This document shows, piece after piece, positions 8,369 to 16,641 of a DNA stretch of 64,000 nucleotides; the stretch's first letter is position 1, and each line of letters starts with the position of its first letter. Source of the stretch: Streptomyces sp. NBC_01478 (lineage in GTDB: Bacteria > Actinomycetota > Actinomycetes > Streptomycetales > Streptomycetaceae). The stretch is from assembly GCF_036227225.1 (NCBI RefSeq), contig NZ_CP109444.1:9033501-9097500 (forward strand), written 5' to 3'. The translations under genes were made by a program, and so were the position numbers. The notes under the pieces are model-generated. The model had not been told where the DNA came from, searched no databases, and saw only the letters and a program-made list of their open reading frames with translations.

Positions 8369-10612
8369 TTACACCCGCACCGGCTCGCCCTCGCCCGCCA
8401 CCTCGGGCGCGACCTCCGTGGAGGACTCGTCGTGGGTGAGGTCGGGCAGGCGGTGGAGCCACTTCGGGAAGTACCAGTTGCGCTCGCCGAGCAGGGCCAT
8501 CACCGCGGGGAGCAGGACCCCCCGGATGACCGTCGCGTCGATGAGGACCGCCGCCGCGAGGCCGACGCCCATCTGCTTCATCGACTGCATGGACAGCGTG
8601 CCGAAGATCGCGAAGACGGCGACCATGATGACGGCGGCACTGGTGACGACGCCCGCCGTGGTGACCACGCCGTGCTGGATCGCGTCCTGGGTCGAACGGC
8701 CGCGCAGCCGCGCCTCGCGGATACGGGAGACGACGAACACGTGGTAGTCCATCGACAGCCCGAACAGGATCACGAAGAGGAACAGCGGCAGCCAGGTGAC
8801 GATCGCGCCGACGCCCTCCGCGCCCACCAGCGAGGCGCCCCAGCCGTGTTGGAAGACGGCGACGAGGATGCCGTAAGCGGCGCCCACGGAAAGCAGGTTG
8901 AGGACGATCGAGGTGATCGCGACCGTCAGCGAGCGGAACGAGAGCAGCATCAGCAGGAAGGCGAAGACCACGACGAACGCGAAGACCGGGACGACCGATC
9001 CGAGGAGCTGGTCGTTGAAGTCCTTTGATCCCGCGACGTTTCCGGTGATCGGCGCCTGGACCCCGTCGACCTTGCCGAGGGTGGCGGGCCGTACCTCGTC
9101 GCGCAGTTTCTCCAGGCTCTTCGAGGCCTTGTCCTGGTCGGAGCCGCCGACGAGCGGGACGTAGACGAAGGCGACGTTCTGCGCGTCGTGCAGCTTGATG
9201 TCGACCGGGCCGCGCGAGGCGCCCGAACTGACCGCCTGGGCCTTGAAGTCGGCCAACGCCTGCTTGACCTCAGGTGTGTTGATGTCCTTCGCCTTGACGA
9301 TCACCTCGGCCGGATCGGAGCCGCCCGGGAAGGCGTCGTTGACGCGGTTGTAAGTCCCCACGATCGGCAGGGAGTTGCCGAACTCCTGGTCCAGGGTGAG
9401 GTTCTCGGTCTTCATGCCGACCGCGGGAGCGGCGATCGCGAGCAGCGCGCCGGTCGCCACGAGGACGGAGACCAGGGGCTTGGCGAGCACGCGTCGCAGG
9501 ACGGCGGTCCAGAAGCGGCTCTCCCCGTTGCCCCGGCGGCCTCGCCGACGCAGGAACGGTATACGGCCCTTCTCGACCCGCTCGCCCAACAGCGAGAGCA
9601 GCGCGGGCAGTACGGTCACCGAGCCGACCATGGCGACCGCGACGACCATCAGCGAGGCCAGGCCCATCGCCTCGAACTCGGCGAGCCCGGTGAACAGCAT
9701 GCCCGCCATCGCCACGCACACCGTGACACCGGAGACGATGATGGCGCGGCCACTGGTCGCGGCGGCGATCCGCAGCGCGGCCCCGGCGTCCCGGCCGGCC
9801 TCGCGCTCCTCGCGTTCACGGCGCAGATAGAACAGGCAGTAGTCGACACCGACGGCCAACCCCACAAGCAGCATTACGGAGTTGGCGGTGTCGCTCATCG
9901 GCTGGACGTGGCTGACGAGGCCCATCAGACCCATCGTCGCCACGATCGCGGTGATCGCCAGAGCCACCGGCAGCAGCGCCGCCACCAGCGCGCCGAAGGC
10001 GATCAGCAGGATGCCGAAGGCGACGGGTACGGCGGAGTACTCCGCCTTCTTGAAGTCGTTGCCGAACGCGTCCTTGTACTGCTTCGCCATGCTCGCGCTG
10101 CCGATCTCCTCGATCCGCAGCGAGCCATGGTCTTTCTGCACCCCGGCGACGGCCTTCAGTACCGGCTCCACCCGGTCACCGGCGGTCTCCGCGTCGCCGC
10201 GCATGTCGAACTGGACGAGCGCGCTCCGCCCGTCCTTCGAGATCGTCTTCGTGTCGTACGGCGAGGTGACGTCGGTGACCTTGCCGGTGCCGTTCACCGC
10301 CGTGACGACCGCGGAGACCGCGGTGCGGAACTCGGTGTCCGTGGAGGTGACCGACGCGTCCTTCGACTGGATCAGGATCGTCTCGCCGGCCGGTTCCTTG
10401 ATCCCGGCGTCGTCGATGATCGTGGCGGCGGTGTGCGTCTCGCCCTTGAGCTGATCGCTCTCGTCGACGTCCACCCGGCCCGCCGCCGAACCGATTCCCA
10501 TCGCCAGCACCACGAACAGCACCCAGATGCCGACCGCGGCCCACCGATGCCGGGCGCTCCAGCCTCCGGCCCGGGCGGCGAGCCCCCGCACCCGTGAATC
10601 TCCGTTCCCCAT
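8369..10612 (-). CDS. MMPL/RND-family membrane transporter
   Basis: 747 residues from ATG at 10612, chosen because AAGGGGGC lies upstream at the right spacing; the frame is open to 10657. The layout is that of MMPL proteins: one N-terminal helix, a soluble loop (residues about 45-190), five to six helices (about 190-370), a second soluble loop (about 395-540) and a second helix bundle (about 540-720). In the first bundle, VGVDYCLFYLRRERE shows the conserved buried Asp-Tyr pair used in proton coupling. In the second, LSMDYHVFVVSRIRE is the matching motif. Family members export lipids, polyketides or peptides using the proton gradient. The substrate is unknown. It is a single gene with no adjacent regulator. 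Confidence 0.9.
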   Translation of the reverse strand: MGNGDSRVRGLAARAGGWSARHRWAAVGIWVLFVVLAMGIGSAAGRVDVDESDQLKGETHTAATIIDDAGIKEPAGETILIQSKDASVTSTDTEFRTAVSAVVTAVNGTGKVTDVTSPYDTKTISKDGRSALVQFDMRGDAETAGDRVEPVLKAVAGVQKDHGSLRIEEIGSASMAKQYKDAFGNDFKKAEYSAVPVAFGILLIAFGALVAALLPVALAITAIVATMGLMGLVSHVQPMSDTANSVMLLVGLAVGVDYCLFYLRREREEREAGRDAGAALRIAAATSGRAIIVSGVTVCVAMAGMLFTGLAEFEAMGLASLMVVAVAMVGSVTVLPALLSLLGERVEKGRIPFLRRRGRRGNGESRFWTAVLRRVLAKPLVSVLVATGALLAIAAPAVGMKTENLTLDQEFGNSLPIVGTYNRVNDAFPGGSDPAEVIVKAKDINTPEVKQALADFKAQAVSSGASRGPVDIKLHDAQNVAFVYVPLVGGSDQDKASKSLEKLRDEVRPATLGKVDGVQAPITGNVAGSKDFNDQLLGSVVPVFAFVVVFAFLLMLLSFRSLTVAITSIVLNLLSVGAAYGILVAVFQHGWGASLVGAEGVGAIVTWLPLFLFVILFGLSMDYHVFVVSRIREARLRGRSTQDAIQHGVVTTAGVVTSAAVIMVAVFAIFGTLSMQSMKQMGVGLAAAVLIDATVIRGVLLPAVMALLGERNWYFPKWLHRLPDLTHDESSTEVAPEVAGEGEPVRV

Positions 10613-10875
10613 GACGGGCTTGCCCCCTTGTGCACGGTGACAGCCCCCTGCCGCCACCTCATGGATCGAAGGTATGCGCGGAATAAGAACGTCCCCTCGT
10701 GCTCACCGGTGAGGTCTCGGCCGGGAGGCTCCTCCGCACGGACCCCGGGCCCTCACCACTGGGGAGGACGGCGGCCCCTTACATCTATCGGGGCGGCTCG
10801 GGGGTGGTGATCAGGGTGACCGGGTGCCCGGGGTGTCCGATGCGTCGGCCGGGGTCCGCTTTGTTATTACGAAAC

Positions 10876-10888
10876 CTTGTTGAACAAG
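10876..10888. promoter_or_regulatory. Candidate operator palindrome
   Basis: Odd-length perfect palindrome CTTGTT-g-AACAAG inside an unusually AT-rich patch (10861-10890) in GC-rich DNA. This is the type of site bound by dimeric MarR- or TetR-like repressors. No cognate regulator is encoded next to it. Confidence 0.3.
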
Positions 10889-10955
10889 TCACAGGTGCTG
10901 GTGGGTGTGCCCGAAGGTGTTGATCCGGACCCACCTCGTCCGACAGAGTTTCCGC

Positions 10956-10995
10956 GACCCGCACACCACGGGCGACGACCCGCACACCACGGGCG
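10956..10995. repeat. 19-bp direct repeat, period 21
   Basis: Two exact copies of GACCCGCACACCACGGGCG at 10956-10974 and 10977-10995, 51 nt before the DUF1697 start. It may be a duplicated regulator site or simple slippage. Confidence 0.6.
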
Positions 10996-11045
10996 GCCGT
11001 CGTGCCCACCCCCACGGGGCACGAAGGCCGCTCTATGGTGGCCGG

Positions 11046-11591
11046 ATGACGACATACGCGGCGCTCCTGCGCGGAATCAACGTGGGCGGCAACAAGAAGC
11101 TCCCGATGGCCGAGCTGCGCACGCTCCTCGAAGGCCTCGGACACGAGAGCGTCCGCACCTATCTGCAGAGCGGCCAGGCCGTGTTCACGAGCGGCCACGG
11201 CGACGAGGAGTCCCTCGCGGCGGAACTCGCGCAGGCGATCGAGAAGCGGTTCGGCTTCACGGTCGACGTCATCGTCCGCGACCACGCCTACCTGAGCGCG
11301 ATCGCCGACAACTGCCCTTTCCCGGCAGCCGAGTTGGAGGCCAAGCAACTCCACGTCACCTACTTCTCGGTACCGCCCGGCGAAGCCCGCTTCACGGAAC
11401 TGGACCAAGCCGCCTACCTCCCCGAGGAGTTCCGCCTCGGCGACCGAGCCCTTTACCTCTACGCCCCCGACGGCCTCGGCCGCTCCAAGCTCGGCGCGGA
11501 ACTGGCCCGGCCGCGGCGGAACAAGGGGCTGATCGCGACGAGCCGCAACTGGAACACGGTCCTCAAACTCGTGGAGCTGACCGGTAGTTGA
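11046..11591 (+). CDS. DUF1697 family protein
   Basis: 181 residues. The start at 11046 gives the family's characteristic N-terminus TYAALLRGINVGGNKK; upstream in-frame codons cover the direct repeat and are not family-like. DUF1697 proteins are small alpha/beta proteins with no established function. Conserved elements visible are GINVGGNKKLPMAELR (residues 9-24), YLQSGQAVF and, near the C-terminus, ATSRNWNTVLKL. It is a single gene followed after 93 nt by a ketopantoate-reductase-like gene on the same strand. Confidence 0.8.
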   Translation: MTTYAALLRGINVGGNKKLPMAELRTLLEGLGHESVRTYLQSGQAVFTSGHGDEESLAAELAQAIEKRFGFTVDVIVRDHAYLSAIADNCPFPAAELEAKQLHVTYFSVPPGEARFTELDQAAYLPEEFRLGDRALYLYAPDGLGRSKLGAELARPRRNKGLIATSRNWNTVLKLVELTGS

Positions 11592-11684
11592 GCGTGATCT
11601 CGGCGAGGCGCCTGCGATCGGCCCCGTGGAGAGTTAACGGAATTGTCAATGGCGGATACACCCAACTGTGCGAGGCTCCTGGGT

Positions 11685-12707
11685 ATGCGCTACATCATCA
11701 TCGGAGCAGGGGCGGTCGGCGGGGCCATCGGCGGCCGGCTGGCCGGGGCGGGGTGCGAGGTCGTGCTGGTCGCGCGGGGTGCGCAGCGAGCGGCGCTGGC
11801 CGAGCACGGGTTGCGGCTCAAGGTGCCGGACGGGGCGTCGACGTATCGGCTGCCGGTCGTCGAAGGGCCCGCGGAACTGGGCGAGTTGAGGACCGACGAC
11901 GTGCTCGTGCTGGCCGTCAAGACGCAGGACAGCGAGGCCGCGCTGGCGGTCTGGGGCCCGGCGCCGGTCGCCGGTGGCGGTACCGCTGCCGAGCGGCTGC
12001 CCGTCGTCTGCGCGCAGAACGGGGTGGAGAGCCAGCGGCTGGCGCTGCGCCGTTTCCGGCGGGTCTACGGCGTCTGCGTCTGGCTGCCCGCGACCTTCGT
12101 CGAGCCGGGTGTCGTCGCCGCCGAGGGCACCCCGCTCACCGGCATCCTGCACCTCGGCCGCTTTCCGCGCGGCACGGACGAGACCGCCCGGCTGATCGCC
12201 GCCGACCTGGAGAAGTCGAGGCTCGAGGCGCCGGTCGTGCCGGACGTGACGCGCTGGCAGTACGCCAAGCTGCTCAGCAATCTGGTCAACGCCGTCGAGG
12301 CGGTCGCCGGGCCGCTCGGCGACGAGGCGGGCCTGGCGTTCTACCGGCGGGTGCGGGCCGAGGGCGTGGCCGCGCTCGACGCGGCCGGGATCGCGTACGC
12401 GAGCGCCGAGGAGGAGAAGGAGGCGCGCGGCGACAGGATCCAGCTCGTGGAGATCGAAGGCCTCCCGCGCGGCGGCGGCTCCTCCTGGCAGTCGCTGAAC
12501 CGGGGCACCGGCACCATCGAGGCCGACTACCTCAACGGCGAGATCGCGCTGCTGGGGCGGCTGCACGGCGTCCCGACCCCGCTCAACGACCTGCTGCAAC
12601 GGCTCGCGAACGAGTTCGCGCGCGAGCGCCGGGCACCCGGTTCGCTGCCGTTCGACGAGCTGGTCCGGCTGGCCGACGAGGCTGTCGCGTTTGTTCAAGA
12701 GTCCTGA
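11685..12707 (+). CDS. Ketopantoate reductase (ApbA/PanE) family oxidoreductase
   Basis: 340 residues. The N-terminal Rossmann NADP-binding motif GAGAVGGAIGGRLAGAG (residues 6-22) fixes the start at 11685. An upstream in-frame ATG at 11643 would add 14 unrelated residues. The central KLLSNLVNAVEA segment holds the catalytic-lysine region of the PanE family, and the C-terminal helical ApbA_C domain carries GSSWQSLNRGTGTIEADYLNGEI. Family function is NADPH-dependent reduction of 2-dehydropantoate to pantoate. Streptomycetes carry several paralogues of unknown substrate and no other pantothenate gene is near, so the exact reaction is uncertain. Confidence 0.85.
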   Translation: MRYIIIGAGAVGGAIGGRLAGAGCEVVLVARGAQRAALAEHGLRLKVPDGASTYRLPVVEGPAELGELRTDDVLVLAVKTQDSEAALAVWGPAPVAGGGTAAERLPVVCAQNGVESQRLALRRFRRVYGVCVWLPATFVEPGVVAAEGTPLTGILHLGRFPRGTDETARLIAADLEKSRLEAPVVPDVTRWQYAKLLSNLVNAVEAVAGPLGDEAGLAFYRRVRAEGVAALDAAGIAYASAEEEKEARGDRIQLVEIEGLPRGGGSSWQSLNRGTGTIEADYLNGEIALLGRLHGVPTPLNDLLQRLANEFARERRAPGSLPFDELVRLADEAVAFVQES

Positions 12708-12732
12708 CCGCGCGCTCCCTAGCGTGGGACGC

Positions 12733-13344
12733 ATGAGCAACCACGACCTGCATCCGTACATGATCGAATGCGCCGCCGAGGCGGCCCGTGTCGCGCGCGG
12801 TGTCAGCGCGGCCCGGCTCGACGACCCCACGCACTGCCCCGACTGGGACGTCCGCGCGATGGTCAACCACTGGGTCCTCTACACCTCGCACGGCCTGGAG
12901 CACCGAGCTCTGCGCAAGCAGCTCTCCGAGGAGCTGACCGCGCGCGACTTCACCGCCGATCCGGACTGGGCGGAGGCCTACGCCGCCCAACTGGACCGGG
13001 CCGTCGCCGCCTGGGCGGACCCGGCGGTGTGGGAGGGCGAGGTCGACCTCGGCATGGCGAAGATGCCGGCCGACGAACTCGCCTCGATGATCATCAAGGA
13101 GCTGGCCGTCCACGGCTGGGACGTCGCCACGGCCACCGGTCAGCGGTACGCCGTCTCGGACGGGGCGGCCCGTCTCGTCCTCGACGTGGTCGAGAAGCAC
13201 GGCGACCTCTACCGCCAGTACGACGGCTTCGCCGACCCGGTACCCGTACCGGACGACGCCCCCGTCTTCGAGCGCGCCCTCGCGTCCAGCGGACGGGACC
13301 CCCGCCAATCACCTGCCGGTACCGGGGGACCCTCCGTCGACTGA
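12733..13344 (+). CDS. TIGR03086/maleylpyruvate isomerase-like DinB-fold metal-binding protein
   Basis: 203 residues. A four-helix DinB-type bundle with the family motifs PTHCPDWDVRAMVNHWV (residues 33-49; the His of NHW is a metal ligand) and KELAVHGWDVATATGQ (the second His near residue 127). Members are mycothiol-dependent isomerases or transferases, or are uncharacterised. The start is the ATG at 12733, within 26 nt of the ketopantoate-reductase-like stop; the two are probably co-transcribed. The final 20 residues are Gly/Pro/Ser-rich and unrelated to the fold. Confidence 0.8.
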   Translation: MSNHDLHPYMIECAAEAARVARGVSAARLDDPTHCPDWDVRAMVNHWVLYTSHGLEHRALRKQLSEELTARDFTADPDWAEAYAAQLDRAVAAWADPAVWEGEVDLGMAKMPADELASMIIKELAVHGWDVATATGQRYAVSDGAARLVLDVVEKHGDLYRQYDGFADPVPVPDDAPVFERALASSGRDPRQSPAGTGGPSVD

Positions 13345-13367
13345 ATGTCCGTCCACTCGCCGAACTC

Positions 13368-13398
13368 TGTGACAAAGCAGGCTTGTTGTCCTTAGGGT
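13368..13398 (+). promoter_or_regulatory. Candidate promoter of the motif-sharing gene pair
   Basis: TGTGAC (13368-13373), a 19-nt spacer, then TAGGGT (13393-13398), which fits the streptomycete -10 pattern TAGNNT. It lies 36 nt before the GTG start. The spacer is one or two bases longer than ideal. Confidence 0.3.
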
Positions 13399-13433
13399 TG
13401 AGTGCGCGAGTTCAGACGGAAGGGCAGGTCACA

Positions 13434-14921
13434 GTGGCGGGCAGAGTCCTACCGTCGTTGCCGCAGTACCGCAAGGACGGGGTGACGCGACGACTGTGCG
13501 CGTCGGTCCATCTCGACGAGGGGTTCGCCCGCGAGGTCGACGAGGAACTCACCGGGGACCGGTTCAACGCCCTGGGCCTCACCCTCGGCATCAACCTGGT
13601 CGCGCTCGCCCGGCACGCCCGCGCCGCCCTGCTGCGCCGCGCCGCCCTGGACCGCCAACTCGCCTGGCTCAGCGCGGCGTTCGGCGCCTCGCTGCTGGTG
13701 GCGGTCTGGGGACTCGCGAACGGGCTCGGCTCGGTCGCCCTGGTCGGTGTCTACGGCCCCGTCATCGTCCTCGGCGCCTCGTGGTGGCTGGTCCACCGCA
13801 CGGAGGCCCAGGCCCGCGAGGCGGCGCAGGAGGTGTTCCGCAACCCCGACAAGGTGGAGAAGCTGGCCCCACCCGTGGACACGGCGGTGGAGGCCTGGCT
13901 GCAGGAACACTCGAACAAGCGGGCCAACGTGCTGCCGTACGCCGACGCGGCGGCCCTCACCAACCCGTTCGTCGGCAGCGGCAGAAAGATCAAGGAAGTC
14001 GTCTGGCAGCCGATCGACGTCAGCAAGCCGGCCGACGCTCCGCAGGGCGGCAAGCTCACCATCCGCCCCTTCGACGCCGTCGAGCTCCACACCTATGTGG
14101 CCAAGGAGATGGAGGCACTCTCCGGGCTCGACGGACTGCGGACCAAGAACCGGCTCTACGTCCTCGGCAGCAACGCCTACATGCTTCCCGAACTGCTGCC
14201 GGACCGCACCGCGCGCCCCCTTCCGAAGATCCCCAGCCGACTGGTCCAGGCGGGCGTGCAGACTCCGGGCGCGGGTATGCGGACCCATCTGTGCCTGGAG
14301 CGGGTCGGCGACGGCGGGCGGATCATCGTCTCCATGTACCTGCGGGCGATCCTCAGCGGACCGAGCCTCACCTGGGAGGTCGCCGCCTACGCGATCCCAC
14401 CGCTGGGCGGGCGCTTCCACCTGGTGGACCACCTGCCCGTGACCCCCTCCAAGCGCTGGTGGAGCCTTCTCCGGTACGCCAACGCGCGTACCTGGCCCGA
14501 ACTCAGGGGAGCCGTCGGACGGTTGCGGGCGCTGCGCAGAGCGCGGCGGAGCCGCGGGAAGTTCATGGCGGAGCGGCGGCGGGAGATCCTGGACCACCAC
14601 ATCGTCCTCGACGTCGGCGCGACCGACAGCCTGCGCGAACGCATCGGGGACTGGGGCGAGGCGGGCTACGCCGAACGCATCGACTCGCAGGACTTCCTCT
14701 TCCGGCTTCAGGGCGGTGTGCTCGTCGCCACCGAGAAGTTCCTCAAGGACCACCACGTCGACACGAGTTCCTTCGACAAGGCGCAGGCCAACATCAGCAC
14801 GCAGACCTACAACATCTCGGGGGACATCCACAACAGCGCCGTGGGCAACCAGGGCCACGTCACCAACAACGGGCCACAAGGCCCAGGGCCTTCGGGCCAG
14901 AGCGGGGCACCACAGCCCTGA
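13434..14921 (+). CDS. Two-helix membrane protein with C-terminal amyloid-like repeat motif
   Basis: 495 residues from GTG at 13434, chosen because GGAAGGGCAGG lies just upstream; the frame is open further up but overlaps the previous gene. Residues 1-75 are soluble. Two hydrophobic helices at about 78-98 and 101-121 form a hairpin. Residues 122-440 are a soluble alpha/beta region that I do not recognise, with a basic stretch RALRRARRSRGKFMAERRRE near 370. The C-terminus (Y459 to G480) carries SGDIHNSAVGNQGHV, followed by a Gly/Pro/Gln tail. A matching motif begins the next protein. Short GNxGxV-type motifs shared between neighbouring proteins are typical of prokaryotic amyloid signalling motifs of the RHIM/PP kind. 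A role as a membrane-acting effector recruited through that motif is inference. The gene converges on the TerY-P/GTPase operon. Confidence 0.7.
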   Translation: MAGRVLPSLPQYRKDGVTRRLCASVHLDEGFAREVDEELTGDRFNALGLTLGINLVALARHARAALLRRAALDRQLAWLSAAFGASLLVAVWGLANGLGSVALVGVYGPVIVLGASWWLVHRTEAQAREAAQEVFRNPDKVEKLAPPVDTAVEAWLQEHSNKRANVLPYADAAALTNPFVGSGRKIKEVVWQPIDVSKPADAPQGGKLTIRPFDAVELHTYVAKEMEALSGLDGLRTKNRLYVLGSNAYMLPELLPDRTARPLPKIPSRLVQAGVQTPGAGMRTHLCLERVGDGGRIIVSMYLRAILSGPSLTWEVAAYAIPPLGGRFHLVDHLPVTPSKRWWSLLRYANARTWPELRGAVGRLRALRRARRSRGKFMAERRREILDHHIVLDVGATDSLRERIGDWGEAGYAERIDSQDFLFRLQGGVLVATEKFLKDHHVDTSSFDKAQANISTQTYNISGDIHNSAVGNQGHVTNNGPQGPGPSGQSGAPQP

Positions 14922-14941
14922 ACAAGAACGGGGAGCGGGAC

Positions 14942-15262
14942 ATGAGCACGTTCAACTTCAACGGCGGCAACATCACCAACAGTCACATCGGCGACCACGG
15001 CCACGTCGTGAACCAGGGAACGGACTCCGCGACCGTCCTGCACATCGCCGAACAGCTCGTCGACCGGATGCGCGGCGAGTACCCGACCCTGCTCCCTCAA
15101 GCGCAGGTCATCCAGGGCGAGTTGGTCCAGGCCGGCGAGGAGGGCCGGGCCGTCAACCGGGGCCGTGTCCGGGCCGCGCTGGAGACCATCACCATCGGCG
15201 TCGGGGCAGGCACCGGCGGGCTCGCGCTCATCGAGCAACTGAAGCACGCGCTCGGCCTGTGA
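14942..15262 (+). CDS. Small protein with N-terminal motif matching the upstream protein's C-terminus
   Basis: 106 residues, GGGGAG ribosome-binding site, 20 nt after the upstream stop. Residues 2-27 contain FNGGNITNSHIGDHGHVVN, which aligns with SGDIHNSAVGNQGHVTN of the preceding protein (pattern G-x-I-x-N-S-x-hydrophobic-G-x-x-G-H-V-x-N). The remaining 75 residues are predicted helical, with a final glycine-rich amphipathic or weakly hydrophobic stretch (TIGVGAGTGGLALIEQL). I do not recognise the helical domain. The shared motif and tight spacing suggest the two proteins interact through it, for example as adaptor and effector. Confidence 0.7.
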   Translation: MSTFNFNGGNITNSHIGDHGHVVNQGTDSATVLHIAEQLVDRMRGEYPTLLPQAQVIQGELVQAGEEGRAVNRGRVRAALETITIGVGAGTGGLALIEQLKHALGL

Positions 15263-15268
15263 AGCGCT

Positions 15269-15298
15269 GGGGGCGCCCCGTCCCAACAGGGCGCCCCC
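15269..15298. terminator. Bidirectional terminator between convergent operons
   Basis: Perfect 10-bp inverted repeat GGGGGCGCCC (15269-15278) and GGGCGCCCCC (15289-15298) with a 10-nt loop. It lies 6 nt after the small motif gene and 5 nt before the end of the kinase gene on the other strand. Confidence 0.8.
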
Positions 15299-15303
15299 GC
15301 ACC

Positions 15304-16641
15304 TCACTTCGCCTTGACCACCGCCCGCGCCCCGCCCCCGAGGTCCAGTTCGAGCCCCGACCGCAGCGGCACCGTCTGACCGGGACCGATCTGCTGCGAG
15401 GTGCCGTCGGAGCGGGTCCCCGTCCACGTCTGCTGTGAGCGGTTGGCGATGCCGAACCGGCCCGGCTTCGACGGGTGTTCGACCAGTTCGGCGACCAGGC
15501 TCGCGTCCGAGCAGTCGTGCCGGGTCGGCTCCGCCAGGAGATGGTGGGCCTGCACCCGGGCCGCCCGGCCCAGCCGGATGTGGCGCTCGGTGCGCGGCGG
15601 GGGAGTGGTCACCACCAGGCGGGGCGGCAGCACGAGCTGGGTGCCGCAGCCCCAACAGGCCCGGGGCGGCGGGTTCTCGCCCGGCTCCGTCATGTTCTGC
15701 CGGCCGCACGAGGCGCACTCCACGACCGAGTCCAGTACGGCCCGCAGCGCGTCCCGCCACTCCGACTCACGGACCCGGGCCGCCGGATCCCGCAGCCCGA
15801 CCGTGAACTGGCTGCGGAACAGGTCCTGGAGCTTCCCGGCCGCCGCGCCCCAGGTGGCCAGCACGGTCGCGTGCTCCACCGGGTCGGGCGCGTTCGAGTC
15901 GTCCACCGGGTCGAAGACGAACAGCGGGCTCTTGCCGTACAGCTTGCGCTCCGCCGCCTCGTCCAGGCAGTGGATGCCCAACTCCCGCTTCCCCTTCAGC
16001 GGATGATGGTTCATCAGGAACATGAACAGGAGCACGGCGAGGGAGTGCAGGTCGGACTGGGTGCCCGGGCGGGCGCCCGGCTCGCCGCGGACCAGTTCCG
16101 GGGCCATGAACTCCATCGTCCCGGAGATGCCGCTGACGTCCCCCTCCACCACCGCGTTGTCGTTGTCGCAGACCAGCACGTCACCGGTGTCCGGGTCGAA
16201 GAAGATGTTGCCCCAGGAGATGTCCCGGTACGCGATGCCCCGCGAGTGCAGCGCCTGGTACGCCTCCACCGTGTACAGGCACGCCGTCAGCAACGCGCGT
16301 GTTGTGGTGCGCAGTTGACGCCGGAACAGTGCGGGCAGCCCCTTGAAGTGGTCCGGGCGCAGCCCCATGAGATACCCGAACGACCCTTTGTACGCGGGCA
16401 CATACGCCTCGGGCCACAGGAACCGGTCGTCGTCGAAGTCCCGCTCCACCAACTCCCGTACGATCGCGTCCTGTTCCGCGGTCGCACACGTCGGGTAGTA
16501 CCACTTGAGGGCCTTGTCGCCGCCCGGGGTCTTGACCCGGTACACCTCGCCCTGGCCGCCCGCGCCCAGCATGTCGACGATCTGGATCTCTTCGCCGTTC
16601 TGCGCGGTCAGCCGTGTGCCGCTGTCGAGCATGCCGCTCAT
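15304..16641 (-). CDS. TerY-P triad Ser/Thr protein kinase with zinc ribbon and C-terminal beta domain
   Basis: 445 residues. Kinase domain residues 18-300: glycine loop GAGGQGEV (26-33), ATP lysine K46, catalytic loop YRDISWGN (138-145, with D140 and N145 kept), metal-binding D159 in CDNDN where DFG is usual, and MAPE (179-182). A zinc ribbon follows with C309, C312, C329 and C332. The C-terminal 100 residues are beta-rich and FHA-like in pattern, with no certain assignment. Kinases with this zinc-ribbon layout occur with vWA and PP2C partners in TerY-P triads. Its ATG directly abuts the PP2C stop (TAG then ATG), so translation is coupled. It is the last gene of the eight-gene operon. Confidence 0.85.
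   Translation of the reverse strand: MSGMLDSGTRLTAQNGEEIQIVDMLGAGGQGEVYRVKTPGGDKALKWYYPTCATAEQDAIVRELVERDFDDDRFLWPEAYVPAYKGSFGYLMGLRPDHFKGLPALFRRQLRTTTRALLTACLYTVEAYQALHSRGIAYRDISWGNIFFDPDTGDVLVCDNDNAVVEGDVSGISGTMEFMAPELVRGEPGARPGTQSDLHSLAVLLFMFLMNHHPLKGKRELGIHCLDEAAERKLYGKSPLFVFDPVDDSNAPDPVEHATVLATWGAAAGKLQDLFRSQFTVGLRDPAARVRESEWRDALRAVLDSVVECASCGRQNMTEPGENPPPRACWGCGTQLVLPPRLVVTTPPPRTERHIRLGRAARVQAHHLLAEPTRHDCSDASLVAELVEHPSKPGRFGIANRSQQTWTGTRSDGTSQQIGPGQTVPLRSGLELDLGGGARAVVKAK

Larger units (their letters stand above)
10613..11045. other. Gene-free divergent region with AT-rich palindrome and short direct repeat
   Basis: 433 nt between the MMPL gene and the DUF1697 gene. I see no convincing coding sequence. 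It holds a 13-bp palindrome at 10876-10888 in a locally AT-rich stretch and a 19-bp direct repeat at 10956-10995, both listed separately. The promoters of both flanking genes must lie here. Confidence 0.6.

Noticed and set aside
9188..10597. Long plus-strand open frame opposite the MMPL transporter.
   Set aside because: The minus-strand product has full MMPL topology and motifs and a good ribosome-binding site, while the plus-strand translation is low-complexity and charged.
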